This document shows positions 1 to 8,802 of a DNA stretch of 64,000 nucleotides, piece after piece. The notes under the pieces are model-generated. The model was given only the letters and a program-made list of their open reading frames with translations, was not told where the DNA came from and ran no database searches. Both the position numbers and the translations under genes were made by a program. This stretch comes from Burkholderia ambifaria AMMD (GTDB lineage Bacteria; Pseudomonadota; Gammaproteobacteria; Burkholderiales; Burkholderiaceae): positions 1,612,001 through 1,676,000 of the forward strand of contig NC_008391.1 of NCBI RefSeq assembly GCF_000203915.1. The letters are read 5' to 3'. The stretch's first letter is position 1, and each line of letters starts with the position of its first letter.

Positions 1-348
1 ACCGACCATGCGGCCGAATCGCTGATGGGCTTCTTCACGAAATTCGGCGACGGCGGCGCGGACGTGCTTCCGCTTGCCGGCCTGAGCAAGCGCCGCGTGC
101 GTGCGGTCGCCCGCGCGCTCGGCGGCGACGAACTGATCGTGATGAAGGTGCCCACCGCCGACCTCGAGGAACTGCGTCCGCTGCGCCCCGACGAGCACGC
201 ATACGGCGTCACCTACGACGAGATCGACGATTTCCTCGAAGGCAAGACCGTCGCCGACTCGGTGTACGAAACGGTGCTGCGCTTCTACGACGGTTCGCGC
301 CACAAGCGCGCGCTGCCGTATACGCCGTTCGACTGGCCGACCGCGTAA
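1..348 (+). CDS. nadE: NAD+ synthetase, 3' end (truncated by window start)
   Basis: The reading frame is open from base 1 and ends at a TAA at 346-348, so only the last 115 residues are seen. They match the C-terminus of ammonia-dependent NAD+ synthetase, which amidates nicotinic acid adenine dinucleotide using ATP and ammonia. Recognisable family blocks are TDHAAE near the start, GFFTKFGDGGADVLPL, the KVPTADLE stretch, and YDEIDDFLEG. The ATP-pyrophosphatase loop lies upstream of the window. The tail FDWPTA after a basic segment is typical of the E. coli-like form. The next gene lies on the opposite strand and converges on it. Confidence 0.93.
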   Translation, partial: TDHAAESLMGFFTKFGDGGADVLPLAGLSKRRVRAVARALGGDELIVMKVPTADLEELRPLRPDEHAYGVTYDEIDDFLEGKTVADSVYETVLRFYDGSRHKRALPYTPFDWPTA

Positions 349-420
349 GTCGACCACGTAAGTCAAACCGCGCCGCGCGAACCATAGCGGTCACGCGCGG
401 CACGTGCACGACGGGCGACG

Positions 421-2097
421 CTACGCGTGCCCGCCCGTCTTCTTCGCCTGCAGCGCGCGAATCCGCAGTCGCGCGCCCGTGTCGCTCACCGTCGCGTCGT
501 ACATCGTCGCGAGATCGCGCTTGAGCGCGGTGCGCGACCCGCCATCGAGATACACCATGTGCCCCGACGGATAGAAGCGTGCAGACAAGTTCTGCCGCAC
601 CTTCTGATCCTCGAGCGGCATCTGCTGCAGATCGATCACGGTCTGGTAGAACGGCGTGACGAAATCGTACAAGCCGTTCGCCGACAGCACCTTCAGGTCG
701 ACGTTCAGCGCCATCACCGCGGCGAGGTCGCCCGCCGTGTAGAGGATCACGTTCCCCTTCGCGTCGATGCCCTGCTGCTCGCCGGTCGGGTCGATATGGC
801 TGAAGTCCCAGTTCTGGAACGCCTGGTCGTTCAGGTCCGTGAACGCGGAGTTCGACGTGAACTTCAGCTGCTCGTTCAGGTAGCTGTTCCACATCGCCGT
901 GTAGACGCCCGTCACGGCCGTCATCGTCGGATCGTTGCCGCCCGAGTTCGGATCGATCTTGCCCGCGATACCGGTCGAGATCGCCGTCACGCGGCCGTCG
1001 TACGAACCGAGCGCGAGCCCCTGCGCGTGCAGCAGCGTCGTCAGGAACAGCGAATTGCCGCGCGCGTTGTAACCGGCGATGTCGAGCCCCCACGTCTGCA
1101 GCGTCGCCGTGTCGATGCCCGTGTAGTCCGACAGCTTCCGCACGGCGGCCGGGTCGGCATGCGGGACGTTGCGCAACGCCTTCAGGTAATCGGTGCGCGC
1201 GAACTGCGCGACTTCCTCGATGAACGCGCCAAGATCGGCCGGCGCCGGCTTGATGCCGAGTTTCTTGTGATACCACGCGTCGGCCGCCGCGGTCGGCAGC
1301 GTGCCGACCGGGTTGCCGGCCTGCCGGTAGTCGAGGATCGACGACTGCAGGGTGACGCCGTTCAGGTCGACGCCGTCCTCGTGCAGCTTGTACGCGAGCA
1401 CGCAGCTGCGCGCGGTGCCATACGACTCGCCGAACAGGTATTTCGGCGAATTCCAGCGATTGTTCTTCGTCAGGTAGCGCTTGATGAACTGCTTCAGCGA
1501 ATCCGCATCCTGGTCGACGCCCCAGAAATTGCGGTTCTTGTTCGGCGCGACGGCCGCCGAATAGCCGGTGCCGACCGGATTGATGAACACCAGGTCGCTG
1601 TGGTCGATCATGCTGTCCGGGTTGTCTTCGATCTGGTACGGCGCCGGCGGCGTGAACCCCGGCATCGACGTCTTGATGCGCTTCGGCGCGAACGAGCCGA
1701 GCAGCACGAACACCGACGACGAACCGGGCCCGCCGTTGTAGAAGAACGTGACGGGCCGCGTTTCCTCCTTCGCGCCGTCGGCCGTGAAGGCGACGTAGAA
1801 GATCTTCGCGGCCGGCTGCGAACTGCTCGGATCGACCGTCACGAGATGGCCGACCGTCGCCGTGTACGCGATCCGCTTGCCGCCGATCAGGATCGTGTGA
1901 TGCGTGATCGCGGCCGCTTCGGTCGTGTCGGTCACCGAGTCGTCGGGGCCGTTGCCGTACGCGACCGGATCGAAGAACGGCTGGTCGCGGCCGTGGCTCA
2001 GCGCGACGGGATTGATGGTCGGCGGCACGCTATGCGAATTGTGGTCGCCGTGATGCAGCGGATACACGCCGCCGGAAGATGCGGAATCGATGCCCAT
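421..2097 (-). CDS. S10 family serine carboxypeptidase-like protein
   Basis: A 558-residue alpha/beta-hydrolase-type peptidase of the S10 family, whose members remove C-terminal residues at acid pH. The oxyanion region NGGPGSSS is at residues 121-128. The nucleophile motif GESYG puts Ser at 225, and the other triad members are probably Asp478 (NGLYDF) and His513 (SGHMVY). I chose the ATG at 2097 because AGGAG sits 7 bases before it; the frame stays open 56 codons further upstream but that part looks non-coding. No signal peptide is evident from this start, which is odd for a family that usually acts outside the cytoplasm. It lies 73 bp downstream of an S53 peptidase on the same strand, so the two are probably co-transcribed. 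Confidence 0.88.
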   Translation of the reverse strand: MGIDSASSGGVYPLHHGDHNSHSVPPTINPVALSHGRDQPFFDPVAYGNGPDDSVTDTTEAAAITHHTILIGGKRIAYTATVGHLVTVDPSSSQPAAKIFYVAFTADGAKEETRPVTFFYNGGPGSSSVFVLLGSFAPKRIKTSMPGFTPPAPYQIEDNPDSMIDHSDLVFINPVGTGYSAAVAPNKNRNFWGVDQDADSLKQFIKRYLTKNNRWNSPKYLFGESYGTARSCVLAYKLHEDGVDLNGVTLQSSILDYRQAGNPVGTLPTAAADAWYHKKLGIKPAPADLGAFIEEVAQFARTDYLKALRNVPHADPAAVRKLSDYTGIDTATLQTWGLDIAGYNARGNSLFLTTLLHAQGLALGSYDGRVTAISTGIAGKIDPNSGGNDPTMTAVTGVYTAMWNSYLNEQLKFTSNSAFTDLNDQAFQNWDFSHIDPTGEQQGIDAKGNVILYTAGDLAAVMALNVDLKVLSANGLYDFVTPFYQTVIDLQQMPLEDQKVRQNLSARFYPSGHMVYLDGGSRTALKRDLATMYDATVSDTGARLRIRALQAKKTGGHA

Positions 2098-2170
2098 CGT
2101 GCTGCTCCTGGAGGTGAAAAAAGACGCGGGCAGGGAACCCGCGTCACATGGAAACGCCTGTGCCGGCGCG

Positions 2171-3760
2171 TCAGCGCGATGGCTTGCGCGCGAGGATCGC
2201 CGCGAGTTTCGCGCCGTCGGGGCTGCCGAGGCCCGTGCACGCGTCCCAGCCGGACGCGGCCGCATACGTGCCGTTCGAGCCTTTCGTGATGTCGCGCAGC
2301 GCGCCCGGATGCTTGTACAGCACGGGATTGATCCAACCGGCCGATGCGCCGGCCGCCGCGTTGATCCGGGCGATCAGCGCGGCCCACAGCGGCGCGACCG
2401 CGCTCGTGCCGCCCATCACCGCGGGCGTTCCGGCGATCGACACTTCGTAGCCCGTTTGCGGCGACGCATCGCCGGCGACGTCCGGCACGCCGCGCTTCGC
2501 GAGCGGCCTGCTGCTGCCGTCGGCGAGCGCGACGGTCAGCCCCTTCTGCCAGGCCGGCACGTCGAACATCGTGCTGACGCCGCCGCCGCCCGCGCCGCCA
2601 CCGGCCGCGTCGTCGTTCCACGTGATCTCGCTGCGAATGCCCTGCCCCGGCAGCGCATCGAGCTGCGTGCCGCCGCAGCCGAGCACGTACGGGCTCGACG
2701 CCGGGAAGTCGACGTGATCGGCGCCGTCCTGCAGCCCGTCGCCCGAGCCGCTGTCGCCCGACGCCGCGCACACCGTGATCCCCTGCGCGGCCGCCGCCTG
2801 CAGCACGCGGTTGAACGCATGGGCCGACTGCGCCTGCCAGATCGCTTCCGGGCCGCCCCAGCTGATCGAGATCACGGACGGCCGGTTGGTCTTGTCGGTG
2901 ACCGCCGCGTTGACGGCCTGAATGAAGCCCGCGTCGCTGTTCGGCGCGAAGTAGACGGCGATCTTCGCGGCGGGCGCGATCGCACCGGCGATCTCGATGT
3001 CGAGCGCGACTTCGCCGTCCGGGCCGTTCGCGTCGCCGTTGGGCGTGTTGCGGCCGGTGCCGACGTTCACGTCGACGACCGTCGGCGGCTTGTCGATCCC
3101 GAGCCCGCGGAAATATTGCTGAATATCGGTCGCGCGATAGCCGCCGCCGAGTTCGACGATCGCGATGCATTGCCCGGCGCCGTCGCCGGCCGGAAAGCCG
3201 TACAGCGACGCGAGCTGGGGCGGCGTGAACGTGACCGAGGTGGCGCCGCGCGCGGGCTTGAACGGCGGACGCAGCCGGAAGTGCGGCCGCGCCTGCGGCC
3301 GGCTGTCGAGGCCGAGCACGGCCGTGACGACGTCGCCGAGCTCGTCCGGCAGCGCGATCGGGCCCGAGCGGCCGCGGTACTGGCCGATCGAGCGATGCTC
3401 GAAACGCTCGAGCTTCACACTGAATGCCGCCTCGAACTGCTGGATCGTGCCGGACAGCACGACGACGCTTTCGACCGGATCGACGCGATCGACCGTCAGC
3501 TGGTGACGGTGCGCGAAGTCCTCGGTCTTGCGAATGTCGTCGGGATTGGCGGAGAAACGCTGCGCGAAGGCGTCGCGCGACAGCGGTTTTGCGTCGGTAT
3601 CGCCAGCGGCGAGCTGATTGACCAATGCGTCGAGTTGCCCTTCTTCCTGCCGCCGCAACATCATCGTGACGTGGATGCGTTCTGCCGGATCGCACTGACC
3701 GAGGCACTTGGACTCGGCGACGATACGGGGTTCACGGTCGGCTTGAAGATGCCTTGCCAT
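2171..3760 (-). CDS. S53 family peptidase (sedolisin/kumamolisin type) with pro-domain
   Basis: A 529-residue precursor of a serine-carboxyl peptidase, a family that is active at low pH. Residues 1 to about 165 form the pro-kumamolisin activation domain. Catalytic residues visible are Glu250 and Asp254 (GEVALDIE), the oxyanion Asp336 (SGDSG) and Ser453 in GGTSAVAPLW. A C-terminal calcium-site-like segment follows (GWDACTGLGSPDG). The ATG at 3760 is preceded by AAGGAGG at 8 bases spacing, which settles the start. There is no classical signal peptide before the pro-domain. It is the upstream gene of a two-peptidase unit with the S10 gene, and four phased repeats lie just before it (3782-3822). 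Confidence 0.93.
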   Translation of the reverse strand: MARHLQADREPRIVAESKCLGQCDPAERIHVTMMLRRQEEGQLDALVNQLAAGDTDAKPLSRDAFAQRFSANPDDIRKTEDFAHRHQLTVDRVDPVESVVVLSGTIQQFEAAFSVKLERFEHRSIGQYRGRSGPIALPDELGDVVTAVLGLDSRPQARPHFRLRPPFKPARGATSVTFTPPQLASLYGFPAGDGAGQCIAIVELGGGYRATDIQQYFRGLGIDKPPTVVDVNVGTGRNTPNGDANGPDGEVALDIEIAGAIAPAAKIAVYFAPNSDAGFIQAVNAAVTDKTNRPSVISISWGGPEAIWQAQSAHAFNRVLQAAAAQGITVCAASGDSGSGDGLQDGADHVDFPASSPYVLGCGGTQLDALPGQGIRSEITWNDDAAGGGAGGGGVSTMFDVPAWQKGLTVALADGSSRPLAKRGVPDVAGDASPQTGYEVSIAGTPAVMGGTSAVAPLWAALIARINAAAGASAGWINPVLYKHPGALRDITKGSNGTYAAASGWDACTGLGSPDGAKLAAILARKPSR

Positions 3761-3781
3761 GTTCAGACCCTCCTTGGTACC

Positions 3782-3822
3782 GCGTTGCATGGGCGTTGCA
3801 CTCGCGTTGCACACGCGTTGCA
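3782..3822 (-). promoter_or_regulatory. Four 11-bp-phased GCGTTGCA direct repeats upstream of the S53 peptidase
   Basis: GCGTTGCA occurs at 3782, 3793, 3804 and 3815, exactly 11 bp apart, with variable 3-base spacers. They begin 22 bp upstream of the S53 start codon, ahead of its ribosome-binding site. Direct repeats spaced by one helical turn are typical of OmpR/PhoB-type response-regulator sites. That they bind a regulator is inference. Confidence 0.5.
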
Positions 3823-4042
3823 CGGAACAGCCAGGAAATCGGACAGGGCCGGCGGCGGACGGTTCCGTCCGCTCGTCGGTTCGCGGCAGCGCGAAGTCAA
3901 AGGAAGTTTAGAACAGTCAGATGATTTCCGCGCGCCCCTGGGCGTGTCGGCACGTGCGCGAAGGCCGGCATTGCGCGCGGCGTTCGTTGCTGCACTGCAC
4001 CGCGTGGCTGTCGACCCGCGCGGTGCAGTGCGATGTTGCAGA
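3823..4042. other. Intergenic region without recognised gene
   Basis: This region lies between the S53 peptidase leader and the end of the LysE exporter. Only short overlapping frames without family resemblance are present. It should contain the promoter for the peptidase pair, but I see no clear -35/-10 pair. Confidence 0.5.
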
Positions 4043-4666
4043 TCAGTCCATCGACAAGCGCAGCGCGAAGCCGATCAGCGCCGCCGAGAAGGTCCAGCGC
4101 TGCACCGTCTGCGCGAGCGGATGCGCGCGCATCCACGCCGCGATGCGCGACGCGCCGAACACGCATGCGAGGTCGAAACACACGCCGGCCGCGACGAGCA
4201 TCGCGCCGAGTTCGAACATCTGCAACACGACAGGCCCGGCCTCGGGCCGCACGAATTGTGGCAGCAGCACCGAGCAGAACAGCAGCGCCTTCGGGTTCAG
4301 CAGGTTTGTCAGCAACCCCTTGAAGAACGACTGACGCAGTTCGCCCGCGGCGGCGGCGTCGCCGTCGCCGAGTGCAAACACCGGCGAGCGGAACACCTGG
4401 ATCGCGACGTACGCGAGATACAGCGCGCCGCCGTAGCGGATCGCTTCATACAGCCACGGCGCGCTGCGGATCAGCGCCGCGACGCCGCACGCGGACAGCG
4501 TTACATGCACGGTGCGCGACAGCGACAGGCCGGCCGCCGCCGCCATGCCCGGCCGCACGCCGCGACCGATGCTGGTCTGCAGCACGAGCGCCATGTCGGG
4601 GCCGGGCACCGCGTAGATGGCCGCCAGCGCGGCGAGATAAATCAACAGCAAATGCGTGGAAATCAT
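4043..4666 (-). CDS. LysE/RhtB family amino-acid exporter
   Basis: A 207-residue inner-membrane protein of the LysE/RhtB translocator family, which exports amino acids or derivatives. The family N-terminal signature is present: a first hydrophobic segment followed by YAVPGPDMALVLQTSIGRG at about residues 19-37. About six hydrophobic segments follow, with the conserved NLLNPKA motif in the middle. Length is normal for the family. It is divergent from an Lrp/AsnC regulator 134 bp away, the usual arrangement for such exporters, so that regulator probably senses the exported amino acid. The substrate cannot be read from the sequence. Confidence 0.9.
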   Translation of the reverse strand: MISTHLLLIYLAALAAIYAVPGPDMALVLQTSIGRGVRPGMAAAAGLSLSRTVHVTLSACGVAALIRSAPWLYEAIRYGGALYLAYVAIQVFRSPVFALGDGDAAAAGELRQSFFKGLLTNLLNPKALLFCSVLLPQFVRPEAGPVVLQMFELGAMLVAAGVCFDLACVFGASRIAAWMRAHPLAQTVQRWTFSAALIGFALRLSMD

Positions 4667-4754
4667 GGTCTGCCCCCGTCCTTCAATGACGATATGTTGC
4701 CGCTGAAGGTGGAGGGATTATTGGCCTTCTGTGTCCGAGAATTGGCGATCCATA

Positions 4755-4796
4755 GCGGAATCCGCCACAATCCTGAAACTACAACACGGATTCCGC
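4755..4796. promoter_or_regulatory. Paired operator-like palindromes between lysE-type and lrp-type genes
   Basis: GCGGAATCCGC at 4755-4765 and CGGATTCCG at 4787-4795 are each palindromic around one central base. Together they form a perfect 10-bp inverted repeat with centres 32 bp apart, about three helical turns. The right copy abuts the start codon of the Lrp/AsnC gene. This geometry fits a dimer-of-dimers Lrp-type autoregulatory site (inference). Confidence 0.5.
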
Positions 4797-4800
4797 CAAC

Positions 4801-5265
4801 ATGACCGAACTCGACAAAACCGATCGCGCGATTCTCGCCGCAGTGCAGCGCGACGGCCGCCTGCCGATCGCGCGCCTCGCCGATTCCGTCGGCCTGTCCG
4901 AGACGCCGTGCGCACGGCGCCTCAAACGTCTCGAAAACGACGGCTACATCGAGCGCTACCGCGCGCAGCTGTCGCGCCAGGCGCTCGGCTACGGCGTCGT
5001 CGCGTTCGTGCTCGTGCGGTTCGCGACGCACGACCGCAAGGTCGCCGACCGGTTCGAACGGGAAGTGCTCGCCATCGAGCGGATCCTCGCGTGCCACAAC
5101 GTCGCGGGCACGGCCGACTACCTGCTGCAGGTAGTTGCGCGCGATCTCGACGACTACGGCACGTTCATCCGTGATTCGCTGCGGATGCTGCCCGGCGTGA
5201 CGTCGATCGAATCCGCGCTGTCGCTGCGGGAGGTGAAGCACGACGCGGGGTTGCCGGTGCCGTGA
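4801..5265 (+). CDS. Lrp/AsnC family transcriptional regulator
   Basis: A 154-residue one-component regulator. Residues 4-60 form the AsnC-type helix-turn-helix (LDKTDRAILAAVQRDGRLPIA, then LADSVGLSETPCARRLKRLE). The rest is the RAM/effector domain with the characteristic HNVAGTADYLLQV stretch and a C-terminal LREVKH. It is divergent from a LysE-type exporter, so it probably activates or represses that gene in response to an amino acid. Twin palindromes in the shared spacer are candidate binding sites. Confidence 0.92.
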   Translation: MTELDKTDRAILAAVQRDGRLPIARLADSVGLSETPCARRLKRLENDGYIERYRAQLSRQALGYGVVAFVLVRFATHDRKVADRFEREVLAIERILACHNVAGTADYLLQVVARDLDDYGTFIRDSLRMLPGVTSIESALSLREVKHDAGLPVP

Positions 5266-5390
5266 TGCGGCGGCCCAGCGGCGGAAAGCGGCACGTTACC
5301 GCACGCGCCCCGTCACTTCGACGCCCATCGATGTGGGCGGTTGGCCGCCCGCTTCGTAACACTTGTTCACCTGTTTGACGCCATCGGCCC

Positions 5391-6302
5391 TCACACGGCG
5401 TCAGGCGCCTGGTGCGCGTGCTCGAGATCCTCGAGAAACGCCTCCACGAGCGGATTGCCGCGCCCGTCGCGTGCGACGACCATGTGGAACGTGACGTCGT
5501 AGCGCAGTTGTTCCGGATTGAGCGGCGCGAGCAGCCCCTGCGCGACGTACGGCGCCGCGAAGTGCTGCGGCAGGTAACCGAGGTGATGGCCCGACAGGAT
5601 CAGCAGCGCGACGGCCTCCATGTTGTCGGCGGTCGCGGTCACGCGGTCGGGCGTCGTCGACATCTGCGCCTCCGGCAGCGGATACGAGCGCCACGCCCAC
5701 TCGAATTCCGCGACATCGGCCGGCGTCAGCGCGCCGGCCGCGTCGAACAGCGGATGGCCGCGCCCGCAATACGCGATCTGCCGCTCGATGAACAGCGGCG
5801 TGTAATGCAGCGACGGCACGCGATGCCAGAAATAGCCGACGGCAATCTGGATCTCGTCGCTCAGCAGCTTCTCCTCGAGATCGCCCGGCGCGCGCACCGA
5901 GATCGAGAAGCGCACGGCCTGGTCGCGCGTGCGGAACGCGGCGATCGCCTCGGCGATCCGCGCGTTCTGGCTGATCGGCGTATGGCCGATCAGGCCGATG
6001 TTCAGCGTGCCGACCAGCTGGCGGTCCATGTGCCGCGCCGCCATCCCGAATTCGTCGAGCGCCGCGAGCAGCTTGCGGCTCATCGCATGGAACCGCTCGC
6101 CCTTCGGCGTGAGCCGGAAGCCGCTGCGGCCGCGCTCGCAGAGCCGGTAGCCGAGCCGCGTCTCGAGCGACGACAGCTGCGCACTGATCGTCGACTGGCC
6201 GACGTTCAGCATCGCCTGCGCGGCCGACACGCCGCCCGCGTCCGTGACCGCGAGAAACACGCGGATCAACCGCAGATCGAGGGTCGACAGATTCCCCAGC
6301 AC
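5391..6302 (-). CDS. gbuR: LysR family regulator, probable GbuR
   Basis: A 303-residue LysR-type regulator with an N-terminal winged helix (LSTLDLRLIRVFLAVTDAGG, recognition region STISAQLSSLETRLGYRLCERGRSGFRLTPKG) and a periplasmic-binding-like effector domain. It is divergent from the guanidinobutyrase-like gene at 6439. In Pseudomonas aeruginosa gbuA is likewise next to a LysR regulator that activates it in response to 4-guanidinobutyrate. The symbol rests on this context and should be read as provisional. Confidence 0.8.
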   Translation of the reverse strand: MLGNLSTLDLRLIRVFLAVTDAGGVSAAQAMLNVGQSTISAQLSSLETRLGYRLCERGRSGFRLTPKGERFHAMSRKLLAALDEFGMAARHMDRQLVGTLNIGLIGHTPISQNARIAEAIAAFRTRDQAVRFSISVRAPGDLEEKLLSDEIQIAVGYFWHRVPSLHYTPLFIERQIAYCGRGHPLFDAAGALTPADVAEFEWAWRSYPLPEAQMSTTPDRVTATADNMEAVALLILSGHHLGYLPQHFAAPYVAQGLLAPLNPEQLRYDVTFHMVVARDGRGNPLVEAFLEDLEHAHQAPDAV

Positions 6303-6319
6303 GCTATTCCCCTTCCATA

Positions 6320-6337
6320 CATCGATGAAGATCGATG
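6320..6337. promoter_or_regulatory. Candidate LysR operator in the gbuR-gbuA spacer
   Basis: CATCGAT-GAAG-ATCGATG is a perfect 7-bp inverted repeat with a 4-bp spacer, 17 bp from the regulator start codon. Divergent LysR regulators commonly bind such dyads. The assignment is inference. Confidence 0.5.
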
Positions 6338-6438
6338 TTTACGTCGATATCTTCGCATTCTTCTTTGCGGTCGGACGCGTAAGACTATGCGCCAGACCGC
6401 GTCGCATGATACGGCAACCCCACATCGGAAGAGACACC

Positions 6439-7395
6439 ATGAACGACCACACCCATTTCCAGCCGCTCGGCGGCAATGAAATGCCGCGCTGCGGCGGCAT
6501 CGCGACGATGATGCGCCTGCCGCACGTGGCGAGCGCCGCGGGCCTCGACGCCTGCTTCGTCGGCGTGCCGTTCGATCTCGGCACCTCCAACCGCACCGGC
6601 GCACGCTTCGGCCCGCGCCAGATCCGCACCGAATCCGTGCTGCTGCGCCCGTACAACATGGCCACGCGCGCCGCGCCGTTCGATTCGCTGCAGATCGCCG
6701 ATATCGGCGACGTCGCGATCAACCCGTACAACCTGCACGATTCCATCGCGCGCATCGAGGCTGCATACGACGCGATCCTCGAGCACGACTGCAAGCCGAT
6801 CACGCTCGGCGGCGACCATACGATCGCGCTGCCGATCCTGCGCGCGATCCACCGCAAGCATGGCAAGGTTGCATTGATCCACGTCGATGCGCACGCCGAC
6901 GTGAACGATACGATGATGGGCGAAAAGATCGCGCACGGCACGCCGTTCCGCCGCGCGGTCGAGGAAGGCCTGCTGCACGGCGACAAGGTCACGCAGATCG
7001 GCCTGCGCGGCACCGGCTACGCGGCGGAGGATTTCGACTGGTGCCGCGAGCAGGGCTTCCGCGTGGTCCAGGCCGAGGAATGCTGGAACAAGTCGCTCGC
7101 GCAGCTGATGGGAGAAGTGCGCGCGCGCGTCGGCGACACGCCCGTCTACATCAGCTTCGACATCGACGGCATCGATCCGGCCTACGCGCCCGGCACCGGC
7201 ACGCCGGAAATCGCCGGCCTCACGGTGCCGCAGGCGCTCGAGATCATCCGCGGCGCGAAGGGGCTGAACATCGTCGGCTGCGATCTCGTCGAAGTCGCGC
7301 CGCCGTACGACCCGTTCGGCACCACGGCGCTGCTCGGCGCGAACCTCGCCTACGAGCTGCTGTGCGTGCTGCCCGGCGTCGCATACCGCGACTGA
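6439..7395 (+). CDS. gbuA: Guanidinobutyrase (ureohydrolase family)
   Basis: A 318-residue manganese ureohydrolase. Metal-binding motifs are visible: GGDHT, HVDAHADVN and SFDIDGIDPAYAPGTGTPE. The N-terminus (QPLGGNEMPRCGGIATMMRLPHV), the LRPYNMATRAAPFDSL block and the C-terminal LLGANLAYELLCVLPGV resemble P. aeruginosa GbuA more than agmatinase, so hydrolysis of 4-guanidinobutyrate to GABA and urea is the best call. Agmatinase or guanidinopropionase remain possible. The ATG at 6439 is chosen over upstream in-frame starts because homology begins there. An MFS carrier follows 53 bp downstream. Confidence 0.85.
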   Translation: MNDHTHFQPLGGNEMPRCGGIATMMRLPHVASAAGLDACFVGVPFDLGTSNRTGARFGPRQIRTESVLLRPYNMATRAAPFDSLQIADIGDVAINPYNLHDSIARIEAAYDAILEHDCKPITLGGDHTIALPILRAIHRKHGKVALIHVDAHADVNDTMMGEKIAHGTPFRRAVEEGLLHGDKVTQIGLRGTGYAAEDFDWCREQGFRVVQAEECWNKSLAQLMGEVRARVGDTPVYISFDIDGIDPAYAPGTGTPEIAGLTVPQALEIIRGAKGLNIVGCDLVEVAPPYDPFGTTALLGANLAYELLCVLPGVAYRD

Positions 7396-7448
7396 TCCGG
7401 CCGCACGACCTATTCCAAATCAGAAGATTCCAGAGGAGCACACAACAG

Positions 7449-8774
7449 ATGGGGACTTCCGTCAAACAACCGAAGCGGGCGGCGCTCGCGTCGTTCGTCG
7501 GCACCACGATCGAGTGGTACGACTTCTACAGCTACGCGACCGCCGCCGCCATCGTGTTCGGGCCGCTGTTCTTTCCCGGTGAAAACCGCTTCGTCAGCCT
7601 GCTCGCGTCATTCGGCTCGTTCGCGGTCGGCTTCTTCGCGCGGCCGCTCGGCGGCGTGATGTTCGGCTATCTCGGCGACCGCTTCGGCCGCAAGCGTTCG
7701 CTGCTCGCGACGTTGATGCTGATGGCCGTGTCGACGGTCGCGATCGGCCTGCTGCCGACCCACGCGCAGGCCGGCGTGATCGCACCGATCCTGCTCGTGC
7801 TGATGCGCGTGCTGCAAGGCATCGCGGTCGGCGGCGAATGGGGCGGCGCGGTGCTGCTCGCCGGCGAGCATGCGCCCGAAGGCAAGCGCACGTTCTTCGC
7901 GTCGTTCGCGCAGCTCGGCAGCGCGAGCGGGCTGATCCTGTCGATGCTCGCGTTCGGCGCGATCAGCACGCTGTCCAAAGAAGACATGATGAGCTGGGGC
8001 TGGCGCGTGCCGTTCCTCGCGAGTTCCGTGCTGCTGGTGGTCGGCTTCGTGATCCGCGCGAGCGTGTCGGAATCGCCCGAGTTCGAGGAAGTCAGGAAGA
8101 GCGGCAACACCGCGCAGAACCCGGTGCGCGAAGCGCTCACGTACTGGCCGCTGCTGCTGCTCGCGATCGGCGCGAACGTGTACGGGATCGCCGGCGTGTA
8201 TTTCAGCAACATCTTCATGATCAGCTATGCGACGCAGTTCCTGGCGCTCGACCGGTCGATGGTGCTGCATTGCATGACCATCGTCGCCGTGCTGCAGTTC
8301 GTCGTGCAACTCGCCGCCGCGTTCCTCGCGCAGCGCTTCGGCACGACGCGTGTGCTGCTGATCACCGGCGCCTGGGCCGCGATCGTGCCGTTCGTGATGC
8401 TGCCGCTCGTGCACATGGGCACGCCGCTGTCGATCACGGTCGGCGTCGGCCTCGCGACGCTCGCGGAATCGGGCTACTACTCGGTGGTCGCCGGTTTCGT
8501 CAGCGGCATCTTCATCGCGCGCATCCGCTACACGGCGATCTCGATCGCGTACCAGGTGTGCGGCGCGCTCGCCGGCGGCCTGACGCCGCTCGTCGCCACG
8601 CTGATCGCGCAGAACGTCGCGCCGCAATGGTGGCCGCTCGCGATCCAGTACACGAGTGCCGCCGTGCTGTCGTCGCTGTGCGTGTGGCTGATCTCGCGCC
8701 GTGTCAGCATCGACGATGCGGGCGCGCCCGGAAAGCAAGGCCAGGCGCTGCCGCGCGGCGCACGCGCCGTGTAA
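7449..8774 (+). CDS. MFS transporter, MHS (metabolite:H+ symporter) family
   Basis: A 441-residue 12-segment carrier. MHS-family marks include the N-terminal FVGTTIEWYDFYSYATAAA, the loop GDRFGRKRSLL between segments 2 and 3, and QGIAVGGEWGGAVLLAGEHAP. The start at 7449 gives the usual family length; the frame is open far upstream only because it shadows gbuA. It follows gbuA closely and ends at a strong terminator, so it probably imports the guanidino compound that GbuA hydrolyses. Substrate is inferred from context only. Confidence 0.88.
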   Translation: MGTSVKQPKRAALASFVGTTIEWYDFYSYATAAAIVFGPLFFPGENRFVSLLASFGSFAVGFFARPLGGVMFGYLGDRFGRKRSLLATLMLMAVSTVAIGLLPTHAQAGVIAPILLVLMRVLQGIAVGGEWGGAVLLAGEHAPEGKRTFFASFAQLGSASGLILSMLAFGAISTLSKEDMMSWGWRVPFLASSVLLVVGFVIRASVSESPEFEEVRKSGNTAQNPVREALTYWPLLLLAIGANVYGIAGVYFSNIFMISYATQFLALDRSMVLHCMTIVAVLQFVVQLAAAFLAQRFGTTRVLLITGAWAAIVPFVMLPLVHMGTPLSITVGVGLATLAESGYYSVVAGFVSGIFIARIRYTAISIAYQVCGALAGGLTPLVATLIAQNVAPQWWPLAIQYTSAAVLSSLCVWLISRRVSIDDAGAPGKQGQALPRGARAV

Positions 8775-8802
8775 CGCACACTGGCAAGCAGGCGTGACGA
8801 AC

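Noticed and set aside
427..4804. Long Arg-rich plus-strand frames opposite the S10 and S53 peptidases
   Set aside because: They are antisense to clear families, arginine-rich from GC codon bias, and lack family resemblance.
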